A stretch of 64,000 nucleotides of DNA, from the NCBI RefSeq assembly GCF_947497275.1, contig NZ_CANMFS010000002.1, positions 496,001 through 560,000 on the forward strand, read 5' to 3'. The first letter of the stretch is position 1, and each line of letters starts with the position of its first letter. The stretch is from an uncultured Sulfitobacter sp. (lineage in GTDB: Bacteria; Pseudomonadota; Alphaproteobacteria; Rhodobacterales; Rhodobacteraceae). The notes beneath the pieces were generated by a model that worked only from the letters and a program-made list of their open reading frames with translations, was not told where the DNA came from and ran no database searches. Of the stretch, positions 8,421-16,390 are shown in pieces. The translations under genes and the position numbers were made by a program.

Positions 8421-8710
8421 TCACCAGGTTTCCAGAAATCCGATATGATCTTCTTCGTCGGTCAGCAATTCCTCAAAGGTGTTTTAAGTGTCAAAATCGT
8501 CGGCTTCTTTGTCGTGGATGCGGATCACCGCAGAAGATCTCGCGGACCGGGTTCGGACGCCAGATCACATTCCCGCGTTTCTATCGGTGTTGGAGTGGTG
8601 CGCAGTGGCTCAGGCTGTTTCTGGTAAGGATGACGGCCAGTGAAAGGGGTGCGTGCGATGATTTTTTTCGTATTGTCTATTTCGTCAGCGCATTCCTCTC
8701 GGATTTTCAC
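8421..8710 (-). pseudogene. Bacterioferritin remnant
   Basis: Minus-strand translation from 8710 gives VKIREECADEI, then HPYQKQPEPLRTTPTPIETRECDLA and GPRDLL, which track the middle of bacterioferritin (HP-x4-PLRIGQ-TP-IEVLECDLAAE in intact proteins). After a shift of frame near 8525 the sequence continues with KEADDFDT, a stop, then FEELLTDEEDHIGFLETW and a final stop at 8421, matching the bacterioferritin C-terminal helix. The N-terminal ferroxidase region is gone. So one frameshift, one in-frame stop and a large deletion have destroyed the gene. It ends eight bases before the DUF1111 start codon, and its tail may now serve as leader sequence. Confidence 0.72.
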
Positions 8711-8848
8711 GGTCATACGACCACGGCGGCAATCTTCATGCGAGGGGTCGCGCAGCCGATGCCGGCTGACTGCGGATAAGTCGCTGCGCAGAAGATTATC
8801 GCGGTTATCGACCACTTTCTTGTCGCTATTCATTCGGGTTTTCCGGTG

Positions 8849-8941
8849 GGTGATGATTGTCTGGGCATATGCCGCAGGCATCCAATTGACTGCCGAGCAG
8901 ATACCTTCATCAGAAATGTCTTGGCAGTGACAGACAATTAT
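8849..8941 (-). pseudogene. Bacterioferritin-associated ferredoxin (bfd) remnant
   Basis: From 8941 the minus strand reads IIVCHCQDISDEGICSAVNW and then YAQTIIT, which matches the start of Bfd (normally MIVCHCQ-x-I-x-D ... A-x-x-W-M-R-A-A-D). The initiation codon is ATA where ATG is expected, the second Cys pair region (ADCGGC) is absent, and the sequence loses similarity after about 30 residues. Bfd passes electrons to bacterioferritin for iron release, so loss together with bfr next door makes sense. It sits directly downstream of the porin gene. Confidence 0.7.
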
Positions 8942-8951
8942 CCTGATCCCC

Positions 8952-9959
8952 TTAGAATGAAACGACAGCGGCAAGACCGACAGCGGTAGATTTCTCACCC
9001 CCTACGTCAAACCGCGCGACGCCGAAATTGACTTCGATGATCTCGGTCACGGCGCGGTCGATGCCCAGCGCGATCATGCTGTCGGTATTCTCCGGCGTGT
9101 CGACCAGTGTTGCAGAGGCCGAAACCGTCCAATCGTCCAGCGCGTACGCGCCGCCCAGTGTGGCATAGGTCGCATTGCCTTGCGCGCCACCCGCGTCGTC
9201 GAAATGCGCCACTTCACCGATCATGTTGAACCCGTTGCCGAAATCGTGCGACGCACCTGCGACGATGCCTGTCTCGTCGGACTTGTCGCCGACACCTGCG
9301 GACAGATACCGCGCACCGATCCATGCGGTCGTGTCGGAAAACTCCTGGGTGTATTGCACGGCTATGTTATTCAGCTTTCCTGTGTTTCCCACACCGCCTG
9401 CCCCGACGGAGTTGCGACCGCGCTTGTTACCGATACTGTCGCTGAGCGCGGTATCGTCTGCATAAAACGCAGCAAACGACAGGGTACCGCCCGATGTGCC
9501 CACCGGTGTATCGACATTGACACCGATCATCTCGCTCAGTTCATAGTCCTCAGCCAGCGAGGTGCCGTAAAGCCCCGGCGCCTCATTCCATGCAGCGGCA
9601 AAGACCGGGCTGATCTTACCGACGGACACGAGCGTTTCGGCGAAAGCAAAGCGTAGTCCAAGCTCGCTGACATAGAGGCCCATGTCTTCGAATGCGCGGT
9701 CGTCCTGTGCATCCGTCACTGATTCCAGCGTCAGGCCACCGAACGCTGTGATGCGATCTGTGATGGCCGCCTCGAAGGCAACCTCGGCAGAAATGTATGC
9801 GTCGGTCAGTTCGGCATCTGGATCATCGGCACGCACGGTGCTGTCCACACCGATTTCGACGTTGCCTTCCCATATGAATGCAGCTTCCTGCGCGGCCAGA
9901 GAGGTGCCGCCAGCCAAAGCGAGACCGAAAAGTCCGGTCGTGAGTGTTGTTGTCTTCAT
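8952..9959 (-). CDS. Outer membrane porin-like beta-barrel protein
   Basis: The 335-residue product starts MKTTTLTTGLFGLALAG, has a signal peptide ending near LAA-QEA, and its body alternates polar and hydrophobic residues in the pattern of a beta barrel (for example FNMIGEVAHFDD, YALDDWTVSASATLVD). The last strand ends VAVVSF-like with a terminal Phe, the usual outer-membrane targeting residue. It resembles Gram-negative porins of Rhodobacterales, but the substrate cannot be told. The ATG at 9959 follows GGAACAG and is preferred to an upstream start. It lies between the main imelysin gene and the bfd/bfr remnant, in the iron cluster, so it may be iron-regulated. Confidence 0.8.
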   Translation of the reverse strand: MKTTTLTTGLFGLALAGGTSLAAQEAAFIWEGNVEIGVDSTVRADDPDAELTDAYISAEVAFEAAITDRITAFGGLTLESVTDAQDDRAFEDMGLYVSELGLRFAFAETLVSVGKISPVFAAAWNEAPGLYGTSLAEDYELSEMIGVNVDTPVGTSGGTLSFAAFYADDTALSDSIGNKRGRNSVGAGGVGNTGKLNNIAVQYTQEFSDTTAWIGARYLSAGVGDKSDETGIVAGASHDFGNGFNMIGEVAHFDDAGGAQGNATYATLGGAYALDDWTVSASATLVDTPENTDSMIALGIDRAVTEIIEVNFGVARFDVGGEKSTAVGLAAVVSF

Positions 9960-10018
9960 GTTCTGTTCCGAATGTGGTGGACCCATGTGGCTGGCGTATT
10001 ACTGGCTGGGTAAGATGT

Positions 10019-11281
10019 TTACTGAAATACGGCGTTCGGATCATCGAGGCTGTCGGAGCCTTCAAACGCGATGCCGTCCAGACCAAGTGTGGTCACTATA
10101 CGCTCGATGGACCGGGTCTGGTCGATCAGCCCGTTCACACCACCCATGATCAAAGCCTCTCCGCCGGCATTGCCGCGCTCCAGCATCTGGTCATAGGCAA
10201 AGCCAGCCTCGGCCGTCTTCTTGATCCGTCCCAGTGCCATCATCGTTGTGCTGAGTTTGTCCTGCATTTCGGCATCTAGATCTGTGTCTGTCGCGGCTAC
10301 CATGTCCGAAAGGGACGCACCGGAAACCAACGTGCCGTCGACGCGGACATACTCTCCCAAATAAACATTCTGTATGCCAAGCCCGTCGTAATAGTGGCTG
10401 TTGTGCGTGTTGTCCGAAAAGCAGTCATGCTCTTCTTCGGGATCATTGAGCATCAGACCAAGGCGCATCCTCTCGCCTGCCTGTTCGCCGTAAGACAGTG
10501 AGCCCATGCCCGTAAGAATCGCCGCAAGGCCTGTATCCGCATCAGTCGTCAGCTCAGTGCGCGCAGCGCCGCCTTCGGCCCATTGCGCCGTCATCCATTC
10601 GAGATCGGACACCAGCAGGTCAGTCGCGGCAATCAGGTATTCGCCCCGACGGTCACAGTTTCCGTTGGTGCAGTCGGCAGCCATCGCATAATCCGTCCAC
10701 GGGCGGCTTCCCGCACCTGCGCCATGACCGTTGAGGTCCTGACCCCAAAGCAAAAACTCGATCGCGTGGTAGCCCGTGGCAACATTTGCCTCCACCCCGT
10801 CTGCTTCATGCAACGTCTCGGACAGGAATTCGGGCGTGATCGCGGAGGCATCAATGTTCGTGCCGGATAAGCTGAACGTCGGGTTGGCCACGACATTCAA
10901 CGCTGCAAAGTCGTTCTCATCGGACGGACCACCATAAGACGCATCGACATAATCGATCAGACCTTCATCCAAAGGCCATGCATTCACTTTGCCTTCCCAG
11001 TCATCGACGATCGCATTTCCAAAGCGATACACCTCGGTCTGTTGATAAGGCACGCGGGCCGCTATCCAGGCGTGCCGCGCTGCGGTCAGGTTCTGTGCTG
11101 AAGGATCGGCAACCAATGCATTCACTGCCGCCTGCAAACGCTGCGCCGTGATCAGGCTATCGCCGTATGTCGCAGCTGCGATATTGGCGTAGGTCGCCAG
11201 CACGTCGGTCTTTTCGACCGCAAAGGCCGGTAGTGCAAAAGAGGCCGCAGCGACTGTTACCAAAAGAGTGGTACGTTTCAT
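10019..11281 (-). CDS. Imelysin family protein (IrpA/ICMP-like)
   Basis: The 420-residue product has a signal peptide (MKRTTLLVTVAAASFALPAFA) and the imelysin signature GYHAIEFLLWGQDLNG near residue 170 with the intact G-x-H-x-x-E. A segment ending CTNGNCDRRG and FSDNTHNSHYYD is typical of the long imelysin subgroup related to cyanobacterial IrpA and insulin-cleaving metalloproteinase. The family is iron-regulated and exported; the function is still argued (peptidase versus iron-binding). It is the third gene after hemP and is preceded by a small Cys protein gene by 11 bases. It is probably co-transcribed with hemP and the downstream porin. Confidence 0.9.
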   Translation of the reverse strand: MKRTTLLVTVAAASFALPAFAVEKTDVLATYANIAAATYGDSLITAQRLQAAVNALVADPSAQNLTAARHAWIAARVPYQQTEVYRFGNAIVDDWEGKVNAWPLDEGLIDYVDASYGGPSDENDFAALNVVANPTFSLSGTNIDASAITPEFLSETLHEADGVEANVATGYHAIEFLLWGQDLNGHGAGAGSRPWTDYAMAADCTNGNCDRRGEYLIAATDLLVSDLEWMTAQWAEGGAARTELTTDADTGLAAILTGMGSLSYGEQAGERMRLGLMLNDPEEEHDCFSDNTHNSHYYDGLGIQNVYLGEYVRVDGTLVSGASLSDMVAATDTDLDAEMQDKLSTTMMALGRIKKTAEAGFAYDQMLERGNAGGEALIMGGVNGLIDQTRSIERIVTTLGLDGIAFEGSDSLDDPNAVFQ

Positions 11282-11292
11282 GGAGGTTTCCT

Positions 11293-11772
11293 TCAGTGAA
11301 TAATTGTGGACTGGGGACGCACAGCGGCGTAATCGCGGGGCGCCCCAAGACGCATCCGTTTGAGGGCAAGGCCGAAATCAAAGGCGCAGGACGCAAGCAG
11401 CGGAGCCACGTCTGCGCGCACAAGCAAAGTCGCGATCAGCATCGCGTCTTCCTGCGCGCCCTCAGACGCCGTTGCGATGAAATTGGCGAAGCAGGACTCG
11501 TCGGCCCCAAGGCATTTGCACTGCACCGAATGGCGCATCAGTGGGCGGCGGCCATGGGCGGAGCAGAGGCTGCATATCTGTTCGAACGATTGAATGGCTC
11601 GCGCACCGCGATGATGCCCGAGTGCCGTGACAAAGTCGTTGCGCACTTGCGCCTGTGCATCTGTGCCGTCTGACCACAGGCGTAGATAAATGACACTGGC
11701 CGCCTCTATCCTGTCCAACTCGGTAATGAACCCGACAGGAGTGGCACCCCTTTTGTTGAGAGGCGCGCTCAT
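11293..11772 (-). CDS. Conserved-looking Cys-rich hypothetical protein between hemP and imelysin
   Basis: The 159-residue product is not a family I recognise. It has no signal peptide. A central segment, CSLCSAHGRRPLMRHSVQC followed by K-C-L-G-A-D-E-S-C, has five Cys and three His spaced like a metal or haem site, and the C-terminal third is helical. Its ATG overlaps the stop of hemP in ATGA, so the two are coupled. The position between a hemin uptake regulator-type protein and an imelysin suggests a part in iron or haem handling (inference only). Confidence 0.7.
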   Translation of the reverse strand: MSAPLNKRGATPVGFITELDRIEAASVIYLRLWSDGTDAQAQVRNDFVTALGHHRGARAIQSFEQICSLCSAHGRRPLMRHSVQCKCLGADESCFANFIATASEGAQEDAMLIATLLVRADVAPLLASCAFDFGLALKRMRLGAPRDYAAVRPQSTIIH

Positions 11773-11933
11773 TTCGTGAGGATCAGTTTGTTGGCCCGCG
11801 TTATGCGAAGCGTATAAATCTGACCGCCCAGTGCGATCTGTGCTAGATCACCTCCGTCCGTGAGATCACTGGCGGCGTATGTAGGCAAGCTGGACGCTTG
11901 CAGTTTTTCGGGCGGAGGGGTGTGAAAGCTCAT
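11769..11933 (-). CDS. hemP: Hemin uptake protein HemP
   Basis: The short product (54 residues from ATG 11933) ends with IALGGQIYTLRITRANKLILTK, the hallmark C-terminal block of HemP (PF10636). HemP is a small cytosolic protein needed for full expression of haem uptake genes in several alphaproteobacteria. A longer in-frame start at GTG 11975 (68 residues) is possible; neither start has a strong ribosome binding site. It leads the iron cluster and lies some 240 bases downstream of a palindromic element that resembles an iron-regulatory box. Family assignment is secure, the exact start is not. Confidence 0.85.
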   Translation of the reverse strand: MSFHTPPPEKLQASSLPTYAASDLTDGGDLAQIALGGQIYTLRITRANKLILTK

Positions 11934-11975
11934 GGGCGCGCACAATCGTTTGATCGGACATAGTCCAACATCCAC

Positions 11976-12502
11976 TCTACACAGACAACTTCTGGAGGCT
12001 CGGGAGTGCTTAGCAACTCCTCAAGTCTGTCCCTGCGGAAGTGGTGTGGTTGACGGTCAGCTTCGCGGGGCGCTTCGGGCGAAAACAACATATGGAAGTC
12101 CTTACATTTCAAGCATGTCGGGCTTCCCCTTGATCGACTCGGGGTGGCTTGACTGGGCTCTTATCTGATTGATTTAGTCGGAATTGTCAACCTGACTAAA
12201 TTAGTCGGAATACTGGCCGGGCCATTTACTTGAAATTCCTATCGTCTGGGGCAGACGTGCCGCGCTGAGATTCCCCTATTTCAAAGTTGTCCTGCGAGAG
12301 TGAGCTGGGAGACCAGACAACGGGCGGCTAATCACTGGTTTTCTATGCAGGATCGACTGCGCCTCGCATCTTTTTCAGCGCGTCCTCGTCCAGCCGGGAT
12401 GGCTTTGGGTACCTGTCCGTTCCCGGCGCCCCAATGCATGTCGGTCTCGACATTGGTTTCGGGCACGCGTAGCGAGGGCACCGTATCTTCGGTTTGATAA
12501 TC
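11976..12502. other. Promoter region and gene-free stretch between hemP and LysR gene
   Basis: About 530 bases without a supported gene. The left part should hold the hemP leader and promoter. Small frames at 11930-12112 and 12343-12606 have no recognised domain; the second carries a plausible-looking end (PKPSRLDEDALKKM) that might be a worn gene fragment but cannot be assigned. Confidence 0.4.
12172..12211 (-). promoter_or_regulatory. Palindromic iron-box-like element upstream of hemP cluster
   Basis: GACTAA-A-TTAGTC at 12194-12206 is a perfect 6-bp inverted repeat with one central base. TTAGTCGGAAT occurs twice, at 12174-12184 and 12201-12211, a spacing of 27 bases. From memory it resembles the palindromic Iron-Rhodo box linked to IscR-type regulation in Rhodobacterales. 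Its place before an iron cluster supports that; the match to the published consensus needs checking. Confidence 0.55.
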
Positions 12503-13429
12503 CTACGTATCGCGTACGACCAGAAGTGAGCCTGAGGGTCCTTCAAAGAATGCGGCGCAGCTTTCGATGAACATCTGCACCGCGCGACGTTTTGCCCCCG
12601 GAGCAAAGCCGAGCGACAGGATCACGCCGCTGGTGCTGTCTGCGATCGGCACGCACCGCACACTGCCCCCCGCGTAGGTCTGGACTCCTGGCGGCTTCAT
12701 GTTCAATAGCGATATCCCGATCCCGGAGGCCACGAGCGAGCGGACCATTTCGGTCGAATTTGTGGTTGCCACAATACGAAGATCCTCGCCCCCTCGTTCG
12801 AGAACTTCGAGATAGTATCCCCGCGCGGCCGGACGGTCCAACAGGACCAATGGCTCGCCTGTGATTTGCGAAACGGTCACACTGTCCAACCTTGCAAGCG
12901 GATGATCCGCCGGGAAAAGACAGTAGGTCGGCGCAAAGACAAGAGAGCGTGTTTCGATCCGCGGATTTGGCAGCTCTTCGACAAAGATGATCACATCGAA
13001 CTTTCCGTCCAGCAGCCCCTTCTGAACTGAGATGTTATCGCCTTCGGTCAGGGTAAAGGTGACGTCGGGATGTGCCTTGCGCATCTGTGCGGCAATCGCC
13101 GGGAGAAACCCCGGCGCGACGGGCGCGTTGTAACCGATGGCCAAATTCCCCGAGAGTGTCGATTGCAGATCAGACACGCCGGTTAGCAGGGCATCGTATC
13201 TTTCAAGAAGATCGTCGATGCGGCGTCCAGCATCCCGGCCCGCAAGAGTGGGAAAAACCCCCTTTGCCCGCGCGCGGGTAACAAGCGCCATTCCGAAAGT
13301 CGCCTCGGCTTGGTCCAGTGCCGCGGCAATGGCGGACGGGGCGACGTTCATGGCGGCGGCGGCCCCTGTGATGCTCTTGTAGCGCAGCGCGGCCTGAACG
13401 TAGCGCATCGCGCGAAGGGTAAGGGCCAT
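12503..13429 (-). CDS. LysR family transcriptional regulator
   Basis: The 308-residue product starts MALTLRAMRYVQAALRYKSIT with a winged helix-turn-helix (about residues 4-62, including AAAAMNVAPSAIAAALDQAE) and an effector-binding domain of the periplasmic-binding type (from about residue 90, starting GNLAIGYNAPVAPGFLP). LysR proteins are cytosolic tetramers that respond to a small ligand. It is divergent from the sarcosine/dimethylglycine dehydrogenase-like gene, which is its likely target, with a CACTT-AA-AAGTG repeat between them. ATG 13429 is preferred because it fits the family N-terminus and has GAGG nine bases upstream; an open frame continues upstream but crosses into the divergent gene. 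Confidence 0.92.
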   Translation of the reverse strand: MALTLRAMRYVQAALRYKSITGAAAAMNVAPSAIAAALDQAEATFGMALVTRARAKGVFPTLAGRDAGRRIDDLLERYDALLTGVSDLQSTLSGNLAIGYNAPVAPGFLPAIAAQMRKAHPDVTFTLTEGDNISVQKGLLDGKFDVIIFVEELPNPRIETRSLVFAPTYCLFPADHPLARLDSVTVSQITGEPLVLLDRPAARGYYLEVLERGGEDLRIVATTNSTEMVRSLVASGIGISLLNMKPPGVQTYAGGSVRCVPIADSTSGVILSLGFAPGAKRRAVQMFIESCAAFFEGPSGSLLVVRDT

Positions 13430-13461
13430 GCCGCAACCTCGGAATTTCAGATATATAATCT

Positions 13462-13473
13462 CACTTAAAAGTG
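13462..13473. promoter_or_regulatory. Inverted repeat in LysR/oxidoreductase intergenic region
   Basis: CACTT-AA-AAGTG is a perfect 5-bp dyad in the 100-base divergent promoter region, in a locally AT-rich stretch. It is a candidate LysR regulator site by position; LysR sites usually have the T-N11-A pattern, so this assignment is tentative. Confidence 0.4.
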
Positions 13474-13531
13474 TTTTCCAAAGGATATGATATTTGCAAG
13501 TCTTTCTTTCGCCGCAGCAAGGGAGCCAGCA

Positions 13532-15967
13532 ATGAAATCCAGAACCAGAGCCGTCGTCATCGGCGGCGGCATCGCGGGCTGCTCGACCCTCTATCATCTG
13601 ACGCAGGAAGGCTGGTCCGATGTGGTTCTGGTCGAACGGGACGAACTGACCTCCGGCACCACCTGGCACTCCGCCGCGCAGGTCACGAATTTCGGAATGA
13701 CGCAGACCATGGTGGGGCTCAAATCCCACTCGATCGCGCTCTACAAGAAATTACGCGACGATCCTGAATATCCTGTAGGATACCATCACGGGGACGGTGG
13801 TATCCGGTTGGCGAATACCGAGGCGCAGATGCAGGGCTATCGCCATTTCGCGTCGATGGCGCGTGGTATGGGCGTGGAATACGAAATTATCGACGCGCAG
13901 GAGTGCGCCCGCCGGCATCCGCTGATCTCGACCGACAATCTGCTGGGTGGGCTGTGGGACGCAGAGGATGGAGACATCGATCCCGCGCAGCTGTGTCAGG
14001 CGCTCGCCTTTCACGCCCGCAAAGCCGGGGCCGAGGTGTACCGCAACACCCCGGTAACAGCCCTGACGCAGCATAAGGATGACACATGGACCGTCCACAC
14101 CGAACACGGTGACATTGATTGCGATGTCGTGGTGAACGCGGGCGGCTACCGGGTGAACGAGATCGGCGCGATGATGGGGGTTCAGCATCCGGTCGCGTCA
14201 ATGGAGCACCAGTATTTCATCACCGAAGACATTCCGGGAATCGCCGAGGCCGGGCACCGGATGCCCCTGCTGCGCTGTCCGATCTCGGATTATTATGCGC
14301 GTCAGGAAAAGGGTGGTCTGCTGGTCGGGTTCTATGAACAGGAATGCAAGACATGGGGGATGGACGGGATCAGCCCCTCCTTTTCCAACGATCTGTGCCC
14401 CGATGATCTAGACCGTGTGATGGATGTCCTGGAAGGCGCGTTCGAACGGATGCCCGCCCTGGCGGAGGTCGGTATCAAGCGCGTGGTCAACGGGCCGATC
14501 ACCTACACGATGGACGGTGCCCCCCTGGTGGGTCCGATCCCCCACAAACGCAACGCATATTGCATCATCGGGCTGCGGGCCGGGCTGGGCGAAGGGGGCG
14601 GTCACGGCTGGCTGCTCGCGCAGCAGATTGTGCACGGCGAGGCCTGCTATGACACATGGGTGATCGATCCGCGCCGGTTCACCGGCCACGCGACAGTGGA
14701 GCTGACCGCGCGCAAGGCAATCGAGGATTACCAGAACGAGTTCCGGTTCCATTTCCCGAACGAGCATCGTCCGGCAGGACGTCCTGCCAAGACGACGCCA
14801 CTTACCCCTGTTCTGGCCGCAGAAGGGGCGGCGTTCACCGTGGTCAACGGATGGGAACGTGTCGACTACATCAAGCCCTCGCCCGATTTTCACCCCTCTC
14901 TGAGTTTCAATTTCGACGAAGCGTTCGATGTGGTGGCGGCAGAGGTGAGCAACGTCGCCACCAATGTGGGCCTCACAGAGGTCAACGGCTTTAACCGGAT
15001 CGAGATCACCGGCGAGGACCGGCATGCTTTCCTCGATCGCCTGATGTGCGGGACCGTGACAAAGCGGTCCGGTCGGGTCGGGTTGGGGTACTTGCTGAAC
15101 GATCAGGGGTGCGTGAAGGCCGAGGCAACGGTTGCCAACCTGCCTGCCACGGACCGCGGCCCCGAACGGGTCTGGTATGGCTCGGCCGCAGCATCGGAAT
15201 ACCACGACATGGATTGGCTCGCCGCGCATATCAGGCCGGACGAAGACGTCAGCCTGCGCAGCCTGACCAACGACCAGACCATTCTGGTTCTGGCGGGACC
15301 GAACGCGCGTAAGGTTCTGTCCGCCTGCGCGCGCGGGGATTGGTCCGCGACGGCGTTTCCGTGGTTGTCGGTGCGCGAATGCTGTATCGGTTTTGCACCA
15401 GCGACAGTATTGGGTGTCAGTTTCTCTGGCGAACTGGCCTATGAAATCCACGTTCCAAATGCCGCGCTCTATGCGGCCTATCTTGCGCTGCGCGCCGCAG
15501 GCGATGCCTACGGGCTCAGGCTTTTCGGAGCGCGGGCGGTCGAATCCATGCGTATGGAGATGGGTTTTTTGCATTGGAAGGCGGATTTGATCACTGAATT
15601 CGATCCGTTCGAGACGGGCCTTACGCGCTTTGTAAAGATGGCCAAGGGGGAGTTCGTCGGCAAAGCCGCGCTGCGCGACAGGCAGGCACACGGGCCAACA
15701 GCCCGGTTGGTCACTTTGAAAATAGATGCGCCACATGCACCGGCCCATCCTGGCGCGTCGCTGATGCAGGACGAAAAAGTCGTCGGTACGGTCACGTCCG
15801 GAGAGTACGGGCACCGCGTTGGCATGAACCTCGCCTACGCTTTCGTCGCACCAGAGTCCGCGCATCCCGGAACGGCAATGACACTGGATCTTTGCGGGGT
15901 CCGTATCGCCGCACAGGTCATCGATGCCGCGCCCTATGACCCCGGTTTCGAACGGATGCGAAGTTGA
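13532..15967 (+). CDS. GcvT-family FAD oxidoreductase (dimethylglycine/sarcosine dehydrogenase-like)
   Basis: The product of about 811 residues has an N-terminal FAD-binding DAO domain starting RAVVIGGGIAGCSTLYHL, with SGTTWHSAAQ where dimethylglycine and sarcosine dehydrogenases carry the His that binds FAD covalently. It continues with an FAO_M linker (about 370-430) and C-terminal aminomethyltransferase domains GCV_T and GCV_T_C (about 440-805; NGFNRIEITGEDRHAFLDRL, LAYEIHVP, RMEMGFLHWKADL). Such enzymes oxidatively demethylate N-methylated glycines and pass the one-carbon unit to tetrahydrofolate. Marine Rhodobacterales use several paralogues for glycine betaine breakdown; the exact substrate here is unknown. 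ATG 13532 follows AGGGAG and gives the canonical N-terminus; an upstream ATG at 13487 adds 15 residues without support. Confidence 0.88.
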   Translation: MKSRTRAVVIGGGIAGCSTLYHLTQEGWSDVVLVERDELTSGTTWHSAAQVTNFGMTQTMVGLKSHSIALYKKLRDDPEYPVGYHHGDGGIRLANTEAQMQGYRHFASMARGMGVEYEIIDAQECARRHPLISTDNLLGGLWDAEDGDIDPAQLCQALAFHARKAGAEVYRNTPVTALTQHKDDTWTVHTEHGDIDCDVVVNAGGYRVNEIGAMMGVQHPVASMEHQYFITEDIPGIAEAGHRMPLLRCPISDYYARQEKGGLLVGFYEQECKTWGMDGISPSFSNDLCPDDLDRVMDVLEGAFERMPALAEVGIKRVVNGPITYTMDGAPLVGPIPHKRNAYCIIGLRAGLGEGGGHGWLLAQQIVHGEACYDTWVIDPRRFTGHATVELTARKAIEDYQNEFRFHFPNEHRPAGRPAKTTPLTPVLAAEGAAFTVVNGWERVDYIKPSPDFHPSLSFNFDEAFDVVAAEVSNVATNVGLTEVNGFNRIEITGEDRHAFLDRLMCGTVTKRSGRVGLGYLLNDQGCVKAEATVANLPATDRGPERVWYGSAAASEYHDMDWLAAHIRPDEDVSLRSLTNDQTILVLAGPNARKVLSACARGDWSATAFPWLSVRECCIGFAPATVLGVSFSGELAYEIHVPNAALYAAYLALRAAGDAYGLRLFGARAVESMRMEMGFLHWKADLITEFDPFETGLTRFVKMAKGEFVGKAALRDRQAHGPTARLVTLKIDAPHAPAHPGASLMQDEKVVGTVTSGEYGHRVGMNLAYAFVAPESAHPGTAMTLDLCGVRIAAQVIDAAPYDPGFERMRS

Positions 15968-16390
15968 TCCATCTGCGCGAAACGGCTTCGGGGACACATG
16001 CAAAGAGGCGACCCCGAGCCGGGTGAGCGTTCGCGAAACTGTGGACCGATCGCGCATGAAATAGCAAACCGTGTCGAAACAGAGTGATCGGATGTCTCCC
16101 CTGCCCTTTCGGCCTCCAGTATTGGTCGCCGTGTCGGCTTGAAAATGTCGCCTGCGCCTGTGGGTTTTTTGATACCGGGTTGAACGGCGTTCCGTCTGGC
16201 CTGTTCAACCTGATTGCTTACCACGCGATAGCGGGCGGGCGGATGTCGCGTTATTGTCCGGACCAAGTCGGTGGCCCGCCGTCTTGCCGGTAGTACGGCA
16301 CCCGACAGCAAAGCCAGCCCCCGGCGACAAATCCGGGGTTGCCTTGGCGGAAGAAAGGAGGCGATGTCGATGCACCGCCTCCCGTAGGTA
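15968..16390. other. Intergenic region with no supported gene
   Basis: About 420 bases between convergent genes. Minus-strand frames at 15918-16208 and 15934-16311 are out-of-phase with no domain. The right end contains a small hairpin CCCCGG-N8-CCGGGG (16319-16338), which may help end the copper operon or the oxidoreductase transcript, but lacks a clear U tract. Confidence 0.45.

Noticed and set aside
12343..12606. Minus-strand frame ending PKPSRLDEDALKKM
   Set aside because: It overlaps the LysR gene end and cannot be tied to any family; might be a worn fragment but support is too weak.
14408..16057. 549-residue open frame on the minus strand
   Set aside because: It runs antiparallel to the GcvT-family oxidoreductase and has no domain or ribosome binding site; a shadow from GC-rich codon use.
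15934..16311. 125-residue minus-strand frame between oxidoreductase and copper genes
   Set aside because: It overlaps the end of a real gene and has no recognised domain.
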